This document shows positions 49,545-61,289 of a stretch of DNA of 64,000 bases, one piece after another (the stretch's first letter is position 1; every line of letters starts with the position of its first letter). The position numbers were made by a program, and so were the translations under genes. The DNA is taken from contig WBMV01006629.1 in assembly GCA_013396655.1 (NCBI GenBank), forward strand, positions 69,157 through 133,156, given 5' to 3'. Below the pieces are notes generated by a model that saw only the letters and a list, made by a program, of their open reading frames with translations, was not told the DNA's origin and ran no database searches. The DNA comes from Campylorhamphus procurvoides. Taxonomy: Eukaryota > Chordata > Aves > Passeriformes > Dendrocolaptidae.

Positions 49545-51958
49545 AGCCCTTGTTCTTGTGGGAGACTTTAATGTGTTGAATGTCTGCTGGAAACTCAACA
49601 CTGCAGAGAGGAGGCAGTCTAGGAAGATCCTGGAGTGTGTGGAAGATGAATTCCTGATGCAGCTGGTAAGTGAGCCTACCAGGGACAGTGTCCTGCTAGA
49701 CCTGCTGTTTACATACAGAGAAGGGCTGGTGGGAGATGTGGTGGTCAGAGGCTGCCTGGGCCACACCGACCACAGAATGATAGAGTATTTGATTCTTGGT
49801 GCAGTGAAGAAGGGGCCAACAAAACCTCTGCTTTGGACTTCTGGAAGGTGGAGTTTGGCCTGTTCAGGACACTGGCTCAGGGACTCCCTTGGAAAATAGT
49901 CCTTAATAACATAGGAATCCAGAAAGGCTGGACATACTTAAAAGAAGAAAATCTTAAAGGCAAAGAATCAGGCCACCCCCACAGGTTAAAAGATGAGCCA
50001 GCAGGGGAGAAGACCAGCCTGGCTGAATGGGGACCTTTTGCTGCAGTTCAGAGCTAAAAAAACCATTTATGATCTTTGGAAGAACAGGCAGGGAACTCAG
50101 AAAGAGTACAAGGATGTCATTAGGTCACGTAGAGAGAAAGTTAGAAAGGTGAAAACTCACTCAATTCGGTAACTGCTGTGAAAGATAATAAAGAGTGTTT
50201 TTATAAACACATTAACAACTAAAGGAGAGCTAAGGAAAACCTCCATCCTTTATTGGATGAGGAGGCAGGGAGGAAACATTGTAATGAAGGATGAGGAAAA
50301 TGCTGAGGTACCTAATGCCTTCTTTGCCTCAGTCTTTATCAGAAAGACCAGTTATTCTTAGGGCAACCTGCCCCCTGAGCTGGTAGACAGGAGCTGGGAA
50401 AAGAACAGAACTTCTGCAATCCAAGAGGAAGTAGTGACCTGTTGTGTCACTTAGACACTCCCAAGTCTATGGGACCAGATGGGACTCATCAGAGGGTACT
50501 GCAGGAGATGGTGGAAGAGCTTGCCAAGCCTCTCTCCATCGGTCAGCAGTCCTGGCTAACCAGGAGGGTCACAGACTGCTGGAGGTTGGCCAGTGTCACA
50601 CCCAGCTGCAAGATGGGTCTGCAGGAGTATCCAGGGAACTACAGGTCTGTCAGCCTGGCCTCAGTGCCACAGAAGGTTATGGAACAGATTATCTTGAGTG
50701 CAATTATACAGCATGTACAGGACAGCCAGGGGATCAGGCCCAGCCAGCATGGTTTAAGGAAGAGCAGGTCCTGCTTGACCAACCAGATCTTCTTTTATGA
50801 CCAGGTGACCTACACAGTAGATGAGGGAAAGGCTGTGGATGGTGTCTGCCTGGACTTCAGTAAAGCGTATGATGTCTCCCACAGCATTGTCTTGGATAAC
50901 CTGGCAGCCCACAGCTTGGAGAGGGGCAGTCTTCACTGGGTTAAAACCTGGCTGGATGGCTCAGCCTGGGGAGTGGTTGTGCATGGTGCTACACCTAGTG
51001 GGGCTCCCCAGGGCTCAGTGCTGGGGCCAGTCCTGTTTGACTTCTTTATTATCTGCATGAGGGAATTCAGGGCACCCTCAGTAAGTTTGTAGGTGACACA
51101 AAGCTGGGTCAGAATTCTGATCTGCTGGAGGATAGGAAGGCTCTGCAGAGGGATCTGGATGGGCTGAATTGATGGCCCAAGTGTATGAGGTTCAAGAAGG
51201 CAAAGTGCTGAGTCCTGCACTGGGGTTGCAACAACCCCAGGAAGCACTCTAGGCTTGGGGAAGAGTGGGAAAATCGCCCAGCAGAAGGGACTTGGGGGTG
51301 CTGGCTGACAGTCAGCTGAACATGAGCCACTAGTGTGCCCCGGTGGCCAGGAAGGCCAAAGGCATCCTGACCTGGATCAGAAATAGTGTGGCCAGCGGGA
51401 CCAGGGCAGTGATTGTCTCCCTGTACTCAGCATTGGTGAGGTCACACCTCGAGTACTGTGTTCAGTTCTGGGTCCCCCACTAAAAGAAAGAGACTGAGGA
51501 GCTGGAGTGAGTCCAGAGAAGGGCAACAAAGCTGGTGAAGGGTCTAGAGAGTGAGTCCTATGAGGAGCAGCTGAGGGAGCTGGGGGTGTTCAATTTGGAA
51601 AGAAGGTGGCCCAGGGGAGACCTTATTGCTGTCTAGAACAACCTGAAAGGAGGCTGTTGCCAGATGGGGGTCAGTCTCTTCTCCCAGGCAACTAGTGACA
51701 GGACAACAGGAAATGGCCTCAAGTTGCACCAGGGGAGGTTCAGGTTGGACATTAGGAAGAATTTCTTCACTGGAAGTGTTGTCAAGCATTGAGGTAGGCT
51801 GCCCAAGGAGGTGGTGGAGTCACCACCCCTGGAAGGGTTTAAGAAACTCAATGTGGCACTTGATGCTATGGTTTAGTTGACATGATGGTGTTTAGTCAAA
51901 GGTGATCAGGCAAATGACCTTGGAAGTCCTTTTCAACCTTAATGATTCTATGATTCTG
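49545..51958 (+). mobile_element. CR1 LINE, 2.4 kb, inactive
   Basis: It starts inside the endonuclease domain (GDFNVLNVCW, later GHTDHRMIEY) and runs through the reverse transcriptase: KSMGPDGTHQRVLQEMVEEL, NYRSVSLASVPQKVMEQIIL, the motif-A block VCLDFSKAYD and the motif-B block APQGSVLGPVLF. The active-site block normally reading FADDTK is KFVGDTK (about 51080-51100), in another frame. The element ends with CAACCTTAATGATTCTATGATTCTG. Missing 5' part, stops, frameshifts and the lost Asp make it inactive. It is antisense to ATP6AP1L. Confidence 0.95.
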
Positions 51959-52720
51959 TTGTCATATTAGGAGCTCAGACCTGTTACTGCTGGAACAGAT
52001 AGCCTTGCTTCTTTTAAAGTTGCTTTTTTTAGGATTCAGCCCATGCCTCATATGTTTTAATTCATAATGGCAACTGGATTCTGTTTTCCTCAGTGCAGGA
52101 CTGTCCTCCATTTAATCACATTAAAATTAAAAATTGAATATTTTTTGATTGCAATCAGAATGCCATACAAAAAGATAGCTCTGCATAAATAACTATTCTG
52201 CATTGCTACTTACTGTTGTGACAATATGAGCTATAAATGATGTTCTGACTATCAGCAAGGATCAAAACTTTGCTTTCCAGTTGCAAATAACAAGTATTGA
52301 CTAAAAGGAATTAAGAAATTAATTTAAACATGGATACATTAGTAGCCTTCAGTTAATTAAAAGCACTTCATCCTTACTGACCAGATAGAGTAGGAAGCTT
52401 AATTAGGTCCCAGGTAGAACTCACTATACAACCATTAGAGTTAAATCGAGGAAAACCCCCTTAACATATAGTTCTTAAAAATAATAATAAGTTCTACAGA
52501 CAATGGCAGATTTATGGTCTCCTAGAACAGTAAAACTTCTATAGTTATGTGATGTAGCTATTGTATATGAAAATTCATGCAGTCTTTTCTGGTCAAAAAT
52601 TCATATAATACAGATGGCTTGCCTTGTGTAATCTTGAAAATCATCTGCAGCATTCCTCTGTAAACATTGAGTTGTTGGATGATAAAAATGTGACAGTTCT
52701 AGGCACCGAAGATTACTCAC

Positions 52721-52806
52721 CCTTGAAGGTCTCACTGCAGTATAAATTACTGAAAAATGAATCCCTCGTTCCTGCAGATCCATGGTCACTCTTCCAATTA
52801 TTTTGT
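52721..52806 (-). CDS. ATP6AP1L: ATP6AP1L exon: IIGRV and TAVRPSR block
   Basis: The 86-base exon has acceptor TATTTACAG and donor GTGAGT. Its first two bases complete an Asp codon; the next 28 codons include KIIGRVTMDLQERG and IYTAVRPSR. Human Ac45 has [28 protein letters not shown] at this place, so TAVRPSR is a near-diagnostic anchor. The exon ends in phase 0. The open frame continues past the donor only by read-through into the intron, which should be ignored. Confidence 0.93.
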
Positions 52807-55800
52807 CTGTAAATAGAAACACATATAATTTAACAAATTCTGTAAGATGAGAAAGATAAAATCCTACAGTAGTTGGAGAAGTAATAAGCTAATAATAAGC
52901 TTATTTAGTTTATTTAAGCAATTTAAGTGCTCTTATCATTTATAGGTCAATAGGTAAAAATCAGATTACGTGTTCAGTGCCTTGAAAAATGCAATATTTC
53001 AGTGAAATAATACCAAAAAACCCATTACAAGAGTTCAGAAAAAGGGGTGATTTTGAAACTGAAAAGTAAATACCATAGAAACAGTACCCAAAAGTTTGAA
53101 CTTTGAGCAATTAAAAACAAGAGCAGAAGAATAATTTAAGAGATGAGAGCAGGATGCATATACTGTTAGTCAAGTGAAAAATTACTACATAAATAATAAA
53201 GTTTAAGAAGTATTACTCTGTGAATTACAAAGTATACTGAACCTATCACTGAGAAACGATACTCAAAACACAGTGCTGAGTGTGGACTATGATATGAATA
53301 ATATTGCTATCAATATTTCTTTTGGCTTCAGTGGATTTAAAGCCTGATTTTGCATACTCAGTAGAATACAGAATATTTTGCTGTTGACTACAGTGGAGGC
53401 CAAAGGAGAGTTATGGTGGAATATTTCTGAAAAATGAAGAAGTCAAGTCAGGAAGTGAGGACCTTTCAAAGAGGTCCAAATGTGCCTCTACAGATGATCC
53501 TCCTTTAGTTCTGAAACCGCAGGCAGTTGCAACAAATACTTAAAACTGATACATGTTTTCAGGCTCTATGCAGAAATATTAACAACTGCTTATGATAAGG
53601 AGCATAATAGTTGGGAATCATTAATCATTATTAGTGGTGTTATTCAGACTACTAGAGAAACAAGCAAGCAGACTCACATTTACTGTTTCAGTGCCTTCCC
53701 CCGTCTCATGCATGTACCGGCCTGGTGAATGCATATTTTATAGCCTGGACACACAGATTTCTCAGGTTTTGAGGTTATACTTTACAGAAATGGTCTTTTA
53801 TTTTCATGTACTGGAAATAGAGCTTATATTATTATCCTCTTTACCCTCTTCTATTTACCATAATTATGCTCTCCTGGCCAAGTAAAATGTTTAGCTTTTG
53901 TAAGAATGGTTTTGTAAGTATTTGTTTGTCTGCAGGGTTTTAACCAAACTGACTTCCTCATATTACTCAAGAATCATAGCTATATAAATATTCCTTCTAA
54001 AAATTATTGCTAAAAGGATGTACTATAAGAAATATACTTAGTAGTCAGAAAAACAACTGCTTCACTACTATTACTGTAATTATATTGGTTGTGGAGATCC
54101 AAGGCATGGCATAACATAGATTTTGTACTCCAGATTTATCGATTTTGGAAATTCTCTTCAGCCTCAGCTAAAATTTGCAGAAATAAGAATAATACATATA
54201 AAAATGCATAGATGGTCTTTGTTTTTTTCTTTCATTGAAGAAACCAATAGCTTCATGTTATTTGCATTTCACTTCAGAAAGGAGCTACATGTAACTATAG
54301 TTACCAGTAGCAGCTATAACTCTTGCCTTTGGGAAGATTCTAGAGGCAATTCCTTCATTTAGAGAAGCTTTTGTGAACACCCTTATGACAACACAGTTGA
54401 TACAGGTCTTTCTTTGCCTGTGATCACATTTCACCTTGCCCATAAAGCACGTTCAGATTCTTCAAGGAAAAGGGCCTAGATCAGTCACCATATTTTAAAG
54501 CACCTAAATTATGTGCCTGCATGGGAGAAGTAGTGCAGATTTTGCATTTGGCCTGCAAAGTGGCACATCTCGCCTGATCCACACATCTTTTTCTTGATTA
54601 ACAGGTAGTTGACACTAATCAAAGAGTTGGCATAGTCTGTTCTTCCATTCTCCCACAGGTCACCTGTTAACTTTGCTTTTCCAAAACAAAGCAGTCTGAG
54701 GTGCATCAGGCAAAGCATTGCCAGCCAGTTGAGGGAGGGGATTGTCCTGCTCTGCTCTGCACTGGGGCAGCCTCACCTTGAATATTGTGTGCAGTTCTGG
54801 GCACCGCAATATAAGAAAGACATTAAGCTATTGGAGAGTGTCCAATGGAGGGCAATAAAGATGGTGAATGGCCTTGAGGGGAAGCCGTGTGAGGAGTGGC
54901 TGAGGGCACTTGGTTTGTTCAGCTGGAGGAGACTGAGGGGAGACCTCACTGCAGTTACAACTTCCTCTTGAGAGGAAGAGGAGGGGCAGGCACTGATGTA
55001 TTCTCTGCAGTGAGCAGTGACAGGACCTGAGGGAACGGCCTGAAGTTGGGTCAGAGGAGGTTTAGATTGGGTATTAGAAAAAGGTTCTTCCCCCAGAGGG
55101 TGGTTGGGCACTGGAACAGGCTCCCCAGGGAAGTGGTCACAGCACCAAGCCTGACAGAGTTCAAGAAGCATTTAGACAATATTCTCAGGCACATGACTCT
55201 TGGTCATGGTCCTGTGCAGGGCCAGGAGTTGGACTAGGTGATCCTTCAGGGTGCCTTCCAACACAGCATATTCTATGATTCTATGGTTTGAGAAGCTTAT
55301 TCTTCAGTCTGTACAGCTGATGAAAGAAACATTCCATAAAGAAAAAGCCAATGTTCAGCCAAGGCCAACATTAAGTCAAGGCTCTCCTACCCAATATGCT
55401 CTGGGGATAAGAAAAGAGAACAAAAAAACTCCTCTGCAATTCAGAGATGTAAGTCCAACTGCTTGTTTGAGTATAAAACCCACTCATTTTGGAGTAGTGC
55501 TAAAACAAAGAAAAAAGGACACACGAATGATTTCAGTACTAACGTATTTTCTCCTGATTTTCAAATCTACTTCTGATTTTAGACTGCCAGCTCTGAGAAG
55601 AAAGAGTCAGAGGCACTAACAACACTATTTAATTATCAGCCCACTACACCACAGTGTATACCCCCAAAACTACCACTTCAGTGATTTGCAGACTTTCTAA
55701 CTCAATCTTTAATTTGGACTAGAAAGTGAAAGCCCTACAAAAAACTGAGATGCCTCTCACTGTCTCTGCTGCATGGCACTGCTTTTTCAACCAGATGCTA

Positions 55801-56355
55801 GACAAGAAAAAAGCTTTTTATAGTGTTGTGTGTGGAAATTCAACTCTAACAAGTCGTCTTTAATAACTGCAAAGACTGCTAAAGACATAAAAGACTGCTA
55901 TATCAAAGGCAATAAAGGCTGTAAGTACTGTTTTACAAAGATTAGAAAAACATTTCCTATTCATGCAGACACCCTCTGTTGAGACTAGGGCCTGGCTGGA
56001 TGAGCCCGGAACCTTCAGCTCCCACTGTGCAAGGTGAGAATTAAGGAGGCAGTCCAAGATGCATGGAGATACAGCATTCATATTCAGAGCATGAGCAAAG
56101 GCCCATGCCTGAAGAAGAGATGAATTATCATTACATTTCAGGTCACAGAGCTGTATCCAGTTTGGTGGATTTTGAATCAGACACTCAATATTCCAACACT
56201 ATGAAAACCATCTGCTCATAAGTACTATAGATGGGGGAAAAAAAATCTTTAAATAGCAAAAAGCAAAGACCAGGAACTAGAGAATACAATCTGTTCCACT
56301 GACAGCACAGATTTAAATGATGAAATGTTACTTATGTCTTGGTCATATTACTTAC
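52807..56355 (-). other. ATP6AP1L: ATP6AP1L intron (3.5 kb)
   Basis: Contains one CR1 copy (54727-55284). Elsewhere AT-rich unique sequence with no exon recognised. Confidence 0.8.
54727..55284 (+). mobile_element. CR1 LINE 3' copy
   Basis: Shows CTTGAATATTGTGTGCAGTT, GAGAGTGTCCAATGGAGGGC, AACAGGCTCCCCAGGGAAGT and the tail ATTCTATGATTCTAT. About 560 bases with several frame disruptions; antisense to ATP6AP1L. It is a different CR1 subfamily from the 49545 copy, judging by its 3' part (GGTGATCCTTCAGGGTGCCT). Confidence 0.92.
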
Positions 56356-56399
56356 CATTTTCAGCAATTGCTTCCAGGGTGGAAATCTCTTTTAAACCA
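56356..56399 (-). CDS. ATP6AP1L: ATP6AP1L micro-exon (44 bases)
   Basis: Found by splice logic between acceptor TTTCTGTAG and donor GTAAGT. The leading T completes a Ser codon; the body reads GLKEISTLEAIAEN, and the last G starts the Asp codon finished in the next exon. Together this gives SGLKEISTLEAIAENDKIIGRV, parallel to human Ac45 [20 protein letters not shown]. Without this exon the flanking exons would not share a phase. Confidence 0.9.
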
Positions 56400-57424
56400 C
56401 TACAGAAAGAGTGGGAGAAAAATAATTAAAAATCTTTTCTAGAAATAACAATGTGAACCAGAAATGTATGAAGGTACTAACTGGTAAAAAGATTACTGTG
56501 TCAGTCCCTCCATCATTCTCTCATCTCCTCCTAATGACACTTTTCTTCTGCAAAGCCACTGAAATACAAGGACCATATCTTCAGCTGTTTCCTTAAATCC
56601 CTTAAACTTCCTAGGCTACAGAGAAGCCAGACTACTGACAGTATTTTGATCAATCTTTGGGCAGCTTTTTTTTCATTTGGTATTGGTCCCTTGTCTAACA
56701 TTTGTACATGAGCTCCTTAGAACAGGTATCATGCCTTTTTTTGTGTAGTGACATGACAGCTAGAATGGCACTTCTTTAGGACATGTTGATATATGCACCT
56801 TAGACTGACAGGTACAAATGTCCAAGTAATAGGCTGGAAAGAAGAAAGAGCAGAAGCAGCTGGGCAACCATGCCTTATATTTTCTAAATATACATTCACC
56901 TGAAGGAACAGTCTCACTCTACCTCTGTCAGATCACAGGCTTCATGGGGCTGGAAACATGAAGAATTACAGACCTCCTCTTTCTTCCAGAGTGATGAAAA
57001 ACAGTCTCTATTCATATTAGCATCAGGTTTGTCTGTATGTTTATTTGCTTGCTCATTTATCCTGTCAGGGTTTTTTTGGCCCCAGGAATGCCTTCTAGCA
57101 ATTAATTCTGCAGGTTAATCATGTGTTGAGTAAAATAATTGAGCCTTTCTGCTAAAAGTATGTTGCCATTTAGTTTTATTAGCTGTCCCTTTGCTCTCAT
57201 ATAATGAGGCAGACAAAACAGAAATGCCTGACTGCCTTTCTCAACATAATTCATCTATTACACCTGGTAAGCTCATCAGGGGACTCTGAAACTGAATTCA
57301 CCCTTGTGAGAGCCCTACAAGCTTCCACTTTAGTTTCTGAATTTCCTGAATACAACTGACATTCTCAAAAGCTCTACAAATCCTGCACACATGTGGGTCA
57401 GTTCTGTTTGTGGTAAGCTCCTAC
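56400..57424 (-). other. ATP6AP1L: ATP6AP1L intron (1.0 kb)
   Basis: No repeat or extra exon recognised. Confidence 0.8.
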
Positions 57425-57618
57425 CTGACAAGTGGTTGTAGTTGAACCACCAGTAAGTTTCCTTTAGATGCATTCAGTTCCAGCTGAGAGACATTGAGAT
57501 AAGTTACATTTGTTAACTTCCAATCTCCGGACTCTTGAAGAAAGCTCAGAAGATACCTGGTAGCCTCACAGTCCACAGCTGGCAAAGCTAAAGATGAAGG
57601 TGAAGACTGAAGAATTTC
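57425..57618 (-). CDS. ATP6AP1L: ATP6AP1L exon: luminal N-terminal domain part
   Basis: The 194-base exon has acceptor TTTATTACAG and donor GTAGGA; it starts in phase 0 and leaves two bases. It reads EILQSSPSSLALPAVD, strongly like Ac45 ALDLAPSSLVLPAVD, then a leucine-rich stretch YLLSFLQESG (Ac45 TLTTYLQEKLG). Three close sequons follow (NVT, NVS, NAS), then LLVVQLQPLV. An ATG lies four codons before the acceptor in the read-through frame, but a family member should have an N-terminal signal peptide upstream, so this is an internal exon and not the start. Confidence 0.92.
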
Positions 57619-58514
57619 CTGTAATAAATTCATGAACAGTTTATTTACTTGCTTAATGTTTAATTGCTTAATAATTAAACACAAACTTTTTTTTATGTAT
57701 CCTCAATTTAATATTCAAGGTGAGGAGGAACCATCATGGTAAACACCACGTGAATTCTCACCAGCCTGGTGCTGGCTGCAGGCTGCTCCTGGAAAGGGGC
57801 AGTGTAGAGACACTTGTGTTGCTCTTATTCCTGAACCTTCTTGCAGCAAGCTTAAAGCACTCAGTAACACCAAATTTTTACTGTCCTCTCCACATATGTG
57901 GTGGAAGAGGAGAGACAGATGTAGAAGTTCCCAAGCTAGGAGTGTACTGGAGATACAGGTCATGAACACCTAGAAGCAAAGCTCACATGACCCTCTAACT
58001 AAATGCACTCAGAGGTGAGAAGGATCAATGTCAAACACCTCCAGTTCCAGCAGTTCCATTCAATAAAGAGTTATACTTTGCTTAATAAACACCTTTTTTT
58101 TAAGTACATCCTGCACATGGTACAGACAAGTGTCTAATCTGTAACTACTAATTAATGAAAGCTACATATTTTAGGATGTACAGAGCCTCTAGACACACAC
58201 AAACAAACCTCATGTCATATACTTTCTGTCTTTCTACTCAAAGTACAAATTATAAAGCTCAGGCTGAATCGGTTCAGATGATAAAGCATCAGGGTATCTA
58301 TCACTTTATTTACAACTCTCATAGCTGAGTTTTTGATAAAAATAATTGAGTGAAATGAATTAAAAAATGTTCTCATTCCATAAATTTGAAACCTGCCTAG
58401 TCAAAAAACATCTTTCCAAAGATTTTTCTTAAATTAACTTGAAACATTTTGGGAAACAAAATGCAAGATGAAGACTTGAAAATCATCAAAATTAATGTAT
58501 CCCAAATTTAATGT

Positions 58515-59548
58515 TGTGGTGGGTTGACCCTGGTCTGATGCCAGGTGCCAGACAAAGCTGCTCTGTCAGTTTTGTCTTCAACTATACAAGGAAGAGAAAA
58601 TAAAACAAAAGGCTCATGGGTCAGGGAGAGGTTACTCACCAACTACTATCACAAGAAAAAAGACTTGGGAAAATTAATTAAATGTATTAACAATCAGAAT
58701 AGGATAATGAAAAATAAAACAAAATCTTAAAACCACCTTCTACCCATCCTTCCTTTCTTCCCAGGTACAACTCATGATTCTCTACCTCCTCTTCCGCAGT
58801 GGTGAAGGGTGACAAGGAACGGGCTCTGCAGTCAGTTCATCACACATTGTCTCTACTGCTTCTTCCTCCTCACTGGGAGGACTCTTCCTACTCTCCCTTT
58901 GCTCCAGTATGGGGTCCCTCCCCTGGGAATCAGTCCTCCATGAACTCCTCCAAGGAGAGTCCTTCCCACGGGCTGCAGTTCCTTATGCACTGTTCCAGTG
59001 TGGGTCCCTCCCATGGGGTGCAGTCCTTCAAGAACAGACTACGCCAGCATGGGCCTCCTGCAGGGTCACAGGTCCTGCCAGCAAACCTGCTCCAGCCTGG
59101 GCTTCTCTCAGGATCGCGGCCTCCTTTGGGCATCCACCTTCCCCAGTGTGGGGTCCCCATGGTGCTCCACCATGGTGATCCATGGGCCGCAGGGGCACAG
59201 CTGCCTCAACATGGTCTGCACCACAGGCTACCCAGGAATCTCTGCCCCAGTGCCTGGTGCACCTTCTCCCCCTCCCTCTTCACTGACCTGAGTGTCTGCA
59301 GGGCTGTTTCTCTCATCCATTCCCACTCCTCTCTTCTCAGGACACAATTGCTTCTGTGCAGTAAACCTTTCATCTTCTTAATTATGTTACCACCATCCCT
59401 GATGGTGCCTGCCTTGGCCAGCGGCAGCTCCATGTTGGAGTTGGCTGGTACTGGCCCTGTCAGACGTGGGGGAAACTTGTGGCAGCTTCTCACAGAAGTC
59501 ACTCCTGTAGCCCACGCTATCAAAGCCTTGCCATGCAAACCCAGAACA
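58515..59548. mobile_element. About 1 kb LTR of a bird endogenous retrovirus (GGTGGGTTGACCC type)
   Basis: It starts TGTGGTGGGTTGACCCTGG and ends CAAACCCAGAACA, keeping the TG...CA ends of an LTR. Inside, five or more degenerate copies of an approximately 45-base unit (TCCAGTGTGGGTCCCTCCCA, CAGTCCTTCAAGAACAG) run from 58895 to about 59200. Flanks AATGT (58510-58514) and AATAT (59549-59553) may be a decayed target duplication. A 260-codon plus-strand frame at 58799-59581 is a by-product of the low-stop GC-rich repeats, not a gene. No viral genes adjoin it. Confidence 0.85.
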
Positions 59549-60328
59549 AATATGAATACTAGAAGATATTTTTATCATTGAGTCCTAATTTGCAACTTGT
59601 TAACTTTGCTTTCTCATTTTCTACATTTAAGTCTAGATTAAGTCTGTCACTTAATTCAACATTCAGATACTCGGGTTGTTACAGACTCTTTCCCTCTGGT
59701 GCAAGTGTTGTGGTGTTGCTAACACTTTTCTCCTATTATTCTTTTTTCCTTTTTTGTCACTGCCTACCAATTTTTTGACCTGCTTTGGTTCTTTCTAATT
59801 GCTTATGTTTTCCTTCCTAAGCAAAGGCTCGTCACTTTCACATTTCTCATAAGGGAGGATTATGCAGTATTGTCTGATTTGCCAGACTGACAAAAAAATA
59901 ACTGCAGAAATTAAAATAGACCAGAAAGCACTGACCTTGTTCACAGGTCTTTGAGTAGCACTTTTAGCACTGGCTGGAAGGAAAAAATGAAACATTTCAT
60001 TTTTGTTTCTTTACAGATATGAATTTAGAGCTGAAATTCTGAACAATTCAATAATTTTGGTTTAGTTTCAGTATTTTAATCCCTTGTCCTGTAGCAGCAA
60101 CCAGAATGACAGCAGCCACTTTTTCCAAGGATATATATTAAGTAAATTACTCATTTATTGTGGAATAAGATATAAAATGAATCATTACTGAGTAGTATCT
60201 GAATGTGCCTCTGCTCCTAACCAATCCTGCACTGCCATCTGTCTCATCTTCCAGCCACTGGTATTCAACTGTTTTTCATCTGAAAGGTAGACACAGCTGG
60301 ATATCAATTCATTAGCCTCAGATAACCA

Positions 60329-60589
60329 CTATGATCCCATGCCTCTTGTTTGTCCTTCTTGACAGTTTGGCAATGGTGCACTTTTCTTTACAATACCTAT
60401 AAGTTGCTTTACACATTTCAGGATTTCAGCTACCATGCTTGTTCCAAACATGAGAATTCCAAAAGAAGGTGGAGAATCAAGAGGACTATTGAGAAACACC
60501 TTTATTTTGCATTCTGTGAAAGGGTTTTTTGAAGTTAGGTTTAGGATGACTCTGTCCACATTTCTAGCCATACTGATTTCAAGTAGCTG
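60329..60589 (-). other. Unassigned open stretch, possible exon or pseudogene piece
   Basis: 86 codons to a TAG stop after a weak acceptor (CTTTATCCTAATGCAG). The peptide includes RNVDRVILNLTSKNPFTE and PPSFGILMFGTSMVAEILKC. Its composition is protein-like but I recognise no family and it does not match the Ac45 N-terminus. A possible donor (ATAG then GTATTG) lies near 60399. Confidence 0.2.
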
Positions 60590-61289
60590 CATTAGGATAA
60601 AGCTGTGCCCAAACTTACTTGCTCAACTCTGATTTCAGTGTTATGCTAAAAGACATTGATATCACATTTAAGCCGTTTGAAGCTGGAATGGAGTAAATTT
60701 AGATCTATCTGGAAAATTATTGTTAAACTCTTTGTTAAAAACTTATGCATCTGTCTGTAAAAGATCATGTAGGTCTACTCATTGTTCTGAATGAGTTTGT
60801 TTGGCATCAAAGCTAATAGACAGTCCTATAATACAAAATATTAGTTGGGAAAAAAATCCCGTGTGAGCTTCAGAAATATCTGGAAGCCTATATCTGATGC
60901 AGACAGGCTCTTCCATGGAAAAGAGATATTTTATTTTTTTTTACCTGTATGTCATTTAAAATATTAAAGTATTGTATTCATTTTCTACAGAATTGGTCAA
61001 TGGGCTATCTATAAAAAGGAAAAATCTATTTAAACAGATTATGAAGGACATCTGTTTCTACACACAGTGATAACTGTAAAGAAAGTTATAATTGTTTCAT
61101 TTTAACTTTCTGATTAATTTTACACTGTAACTGTGATCTTCAAATGCATGCATAAAGCTATACATTATGATTTTACTGAAAATTGATCTGATGTACTTTT
61201 GCTGAAAAAGTAGGTTGCAAATACAGGAAGGACTGTTGAACAGTTAAACCTCCATACTACTGTAATGTATAGTGGGATGGCACCAGATT

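Larger units (their letters stand above)
32203..52720 (-). other. ATP6AP1L: ATP6AP1L large intron (20.5 kb)
   Basis: The longest intron of the gene and a sink for repeats: CR1 pieces at 36261-36392, 40608-40662, 47147-47555 and 49545-51958, an antisense LINE relic (about 42620-43860) split by an LTR (42852-43223), a CA microsatellite (44950-44967) and a 52-base tandem duplication (49049-49155). A possible alternative exon is at 41123-41296. The stretches 32203-36260, 36393-40607 and 44000-47146 show nothing else recognisable. Confidence 0.8.
18793..57618 (-). other. ATP6AP1L: ATP6AP1L gene, visible body (seven phased exons)
   Basis: Seven minus-strand exons, each bounded by AG acceptors and GT donors, join without a phase conflict into 355 codons plus stop. 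Family knowledge: Ac45 proteins are type I membrane accessory subunits of the vacuolar proton pump, with a glycosylated luminal region, one transmembrane helix and a short cytosolic tail. The exon translations follow the Ac45 order: PSSLALPAVD, IIGRV and TAVRPSR, ILFHAGNFS, RFLMTNKFYEGSARQW, YSFHC, FSYASDC, transmembrane helix, RFDDPKGP. The divergent last residues and the long introns (0.6 to 20.5 kb) favour the ATP6AP1L paralogue over compact, strongly conserved ATP6AP1. Ac45-like proteins assist pump assembly or targeting; the specific role of ATP6AP1L is not established. The signal-peptide exon is not in this list, so the gene is incomplete here. Confidence 0.9.

Noticed and set aside
50442..51092. 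216-codon open frame
   Set aside because: It is the reverse-transcriptase part of a dead CR1 LINE, reported as a mobile element and not as a gene.
58799..59581. 260-codon plus-strand open frame, longest in the window
   Set aside because: It lies mostly inside a retroviral LTR made of GC-rich repeats, has overlapping open frames on both strands and no recognisable domain.
59936..59973. 38-base possible micro-exon with TTCCTTCCAG acceptor and GTCAGT donor
   Set aside because: Adding it would break the phase-0 join between the neighbouring exon candidates, and its 12 residues do not match the Ac45 family.
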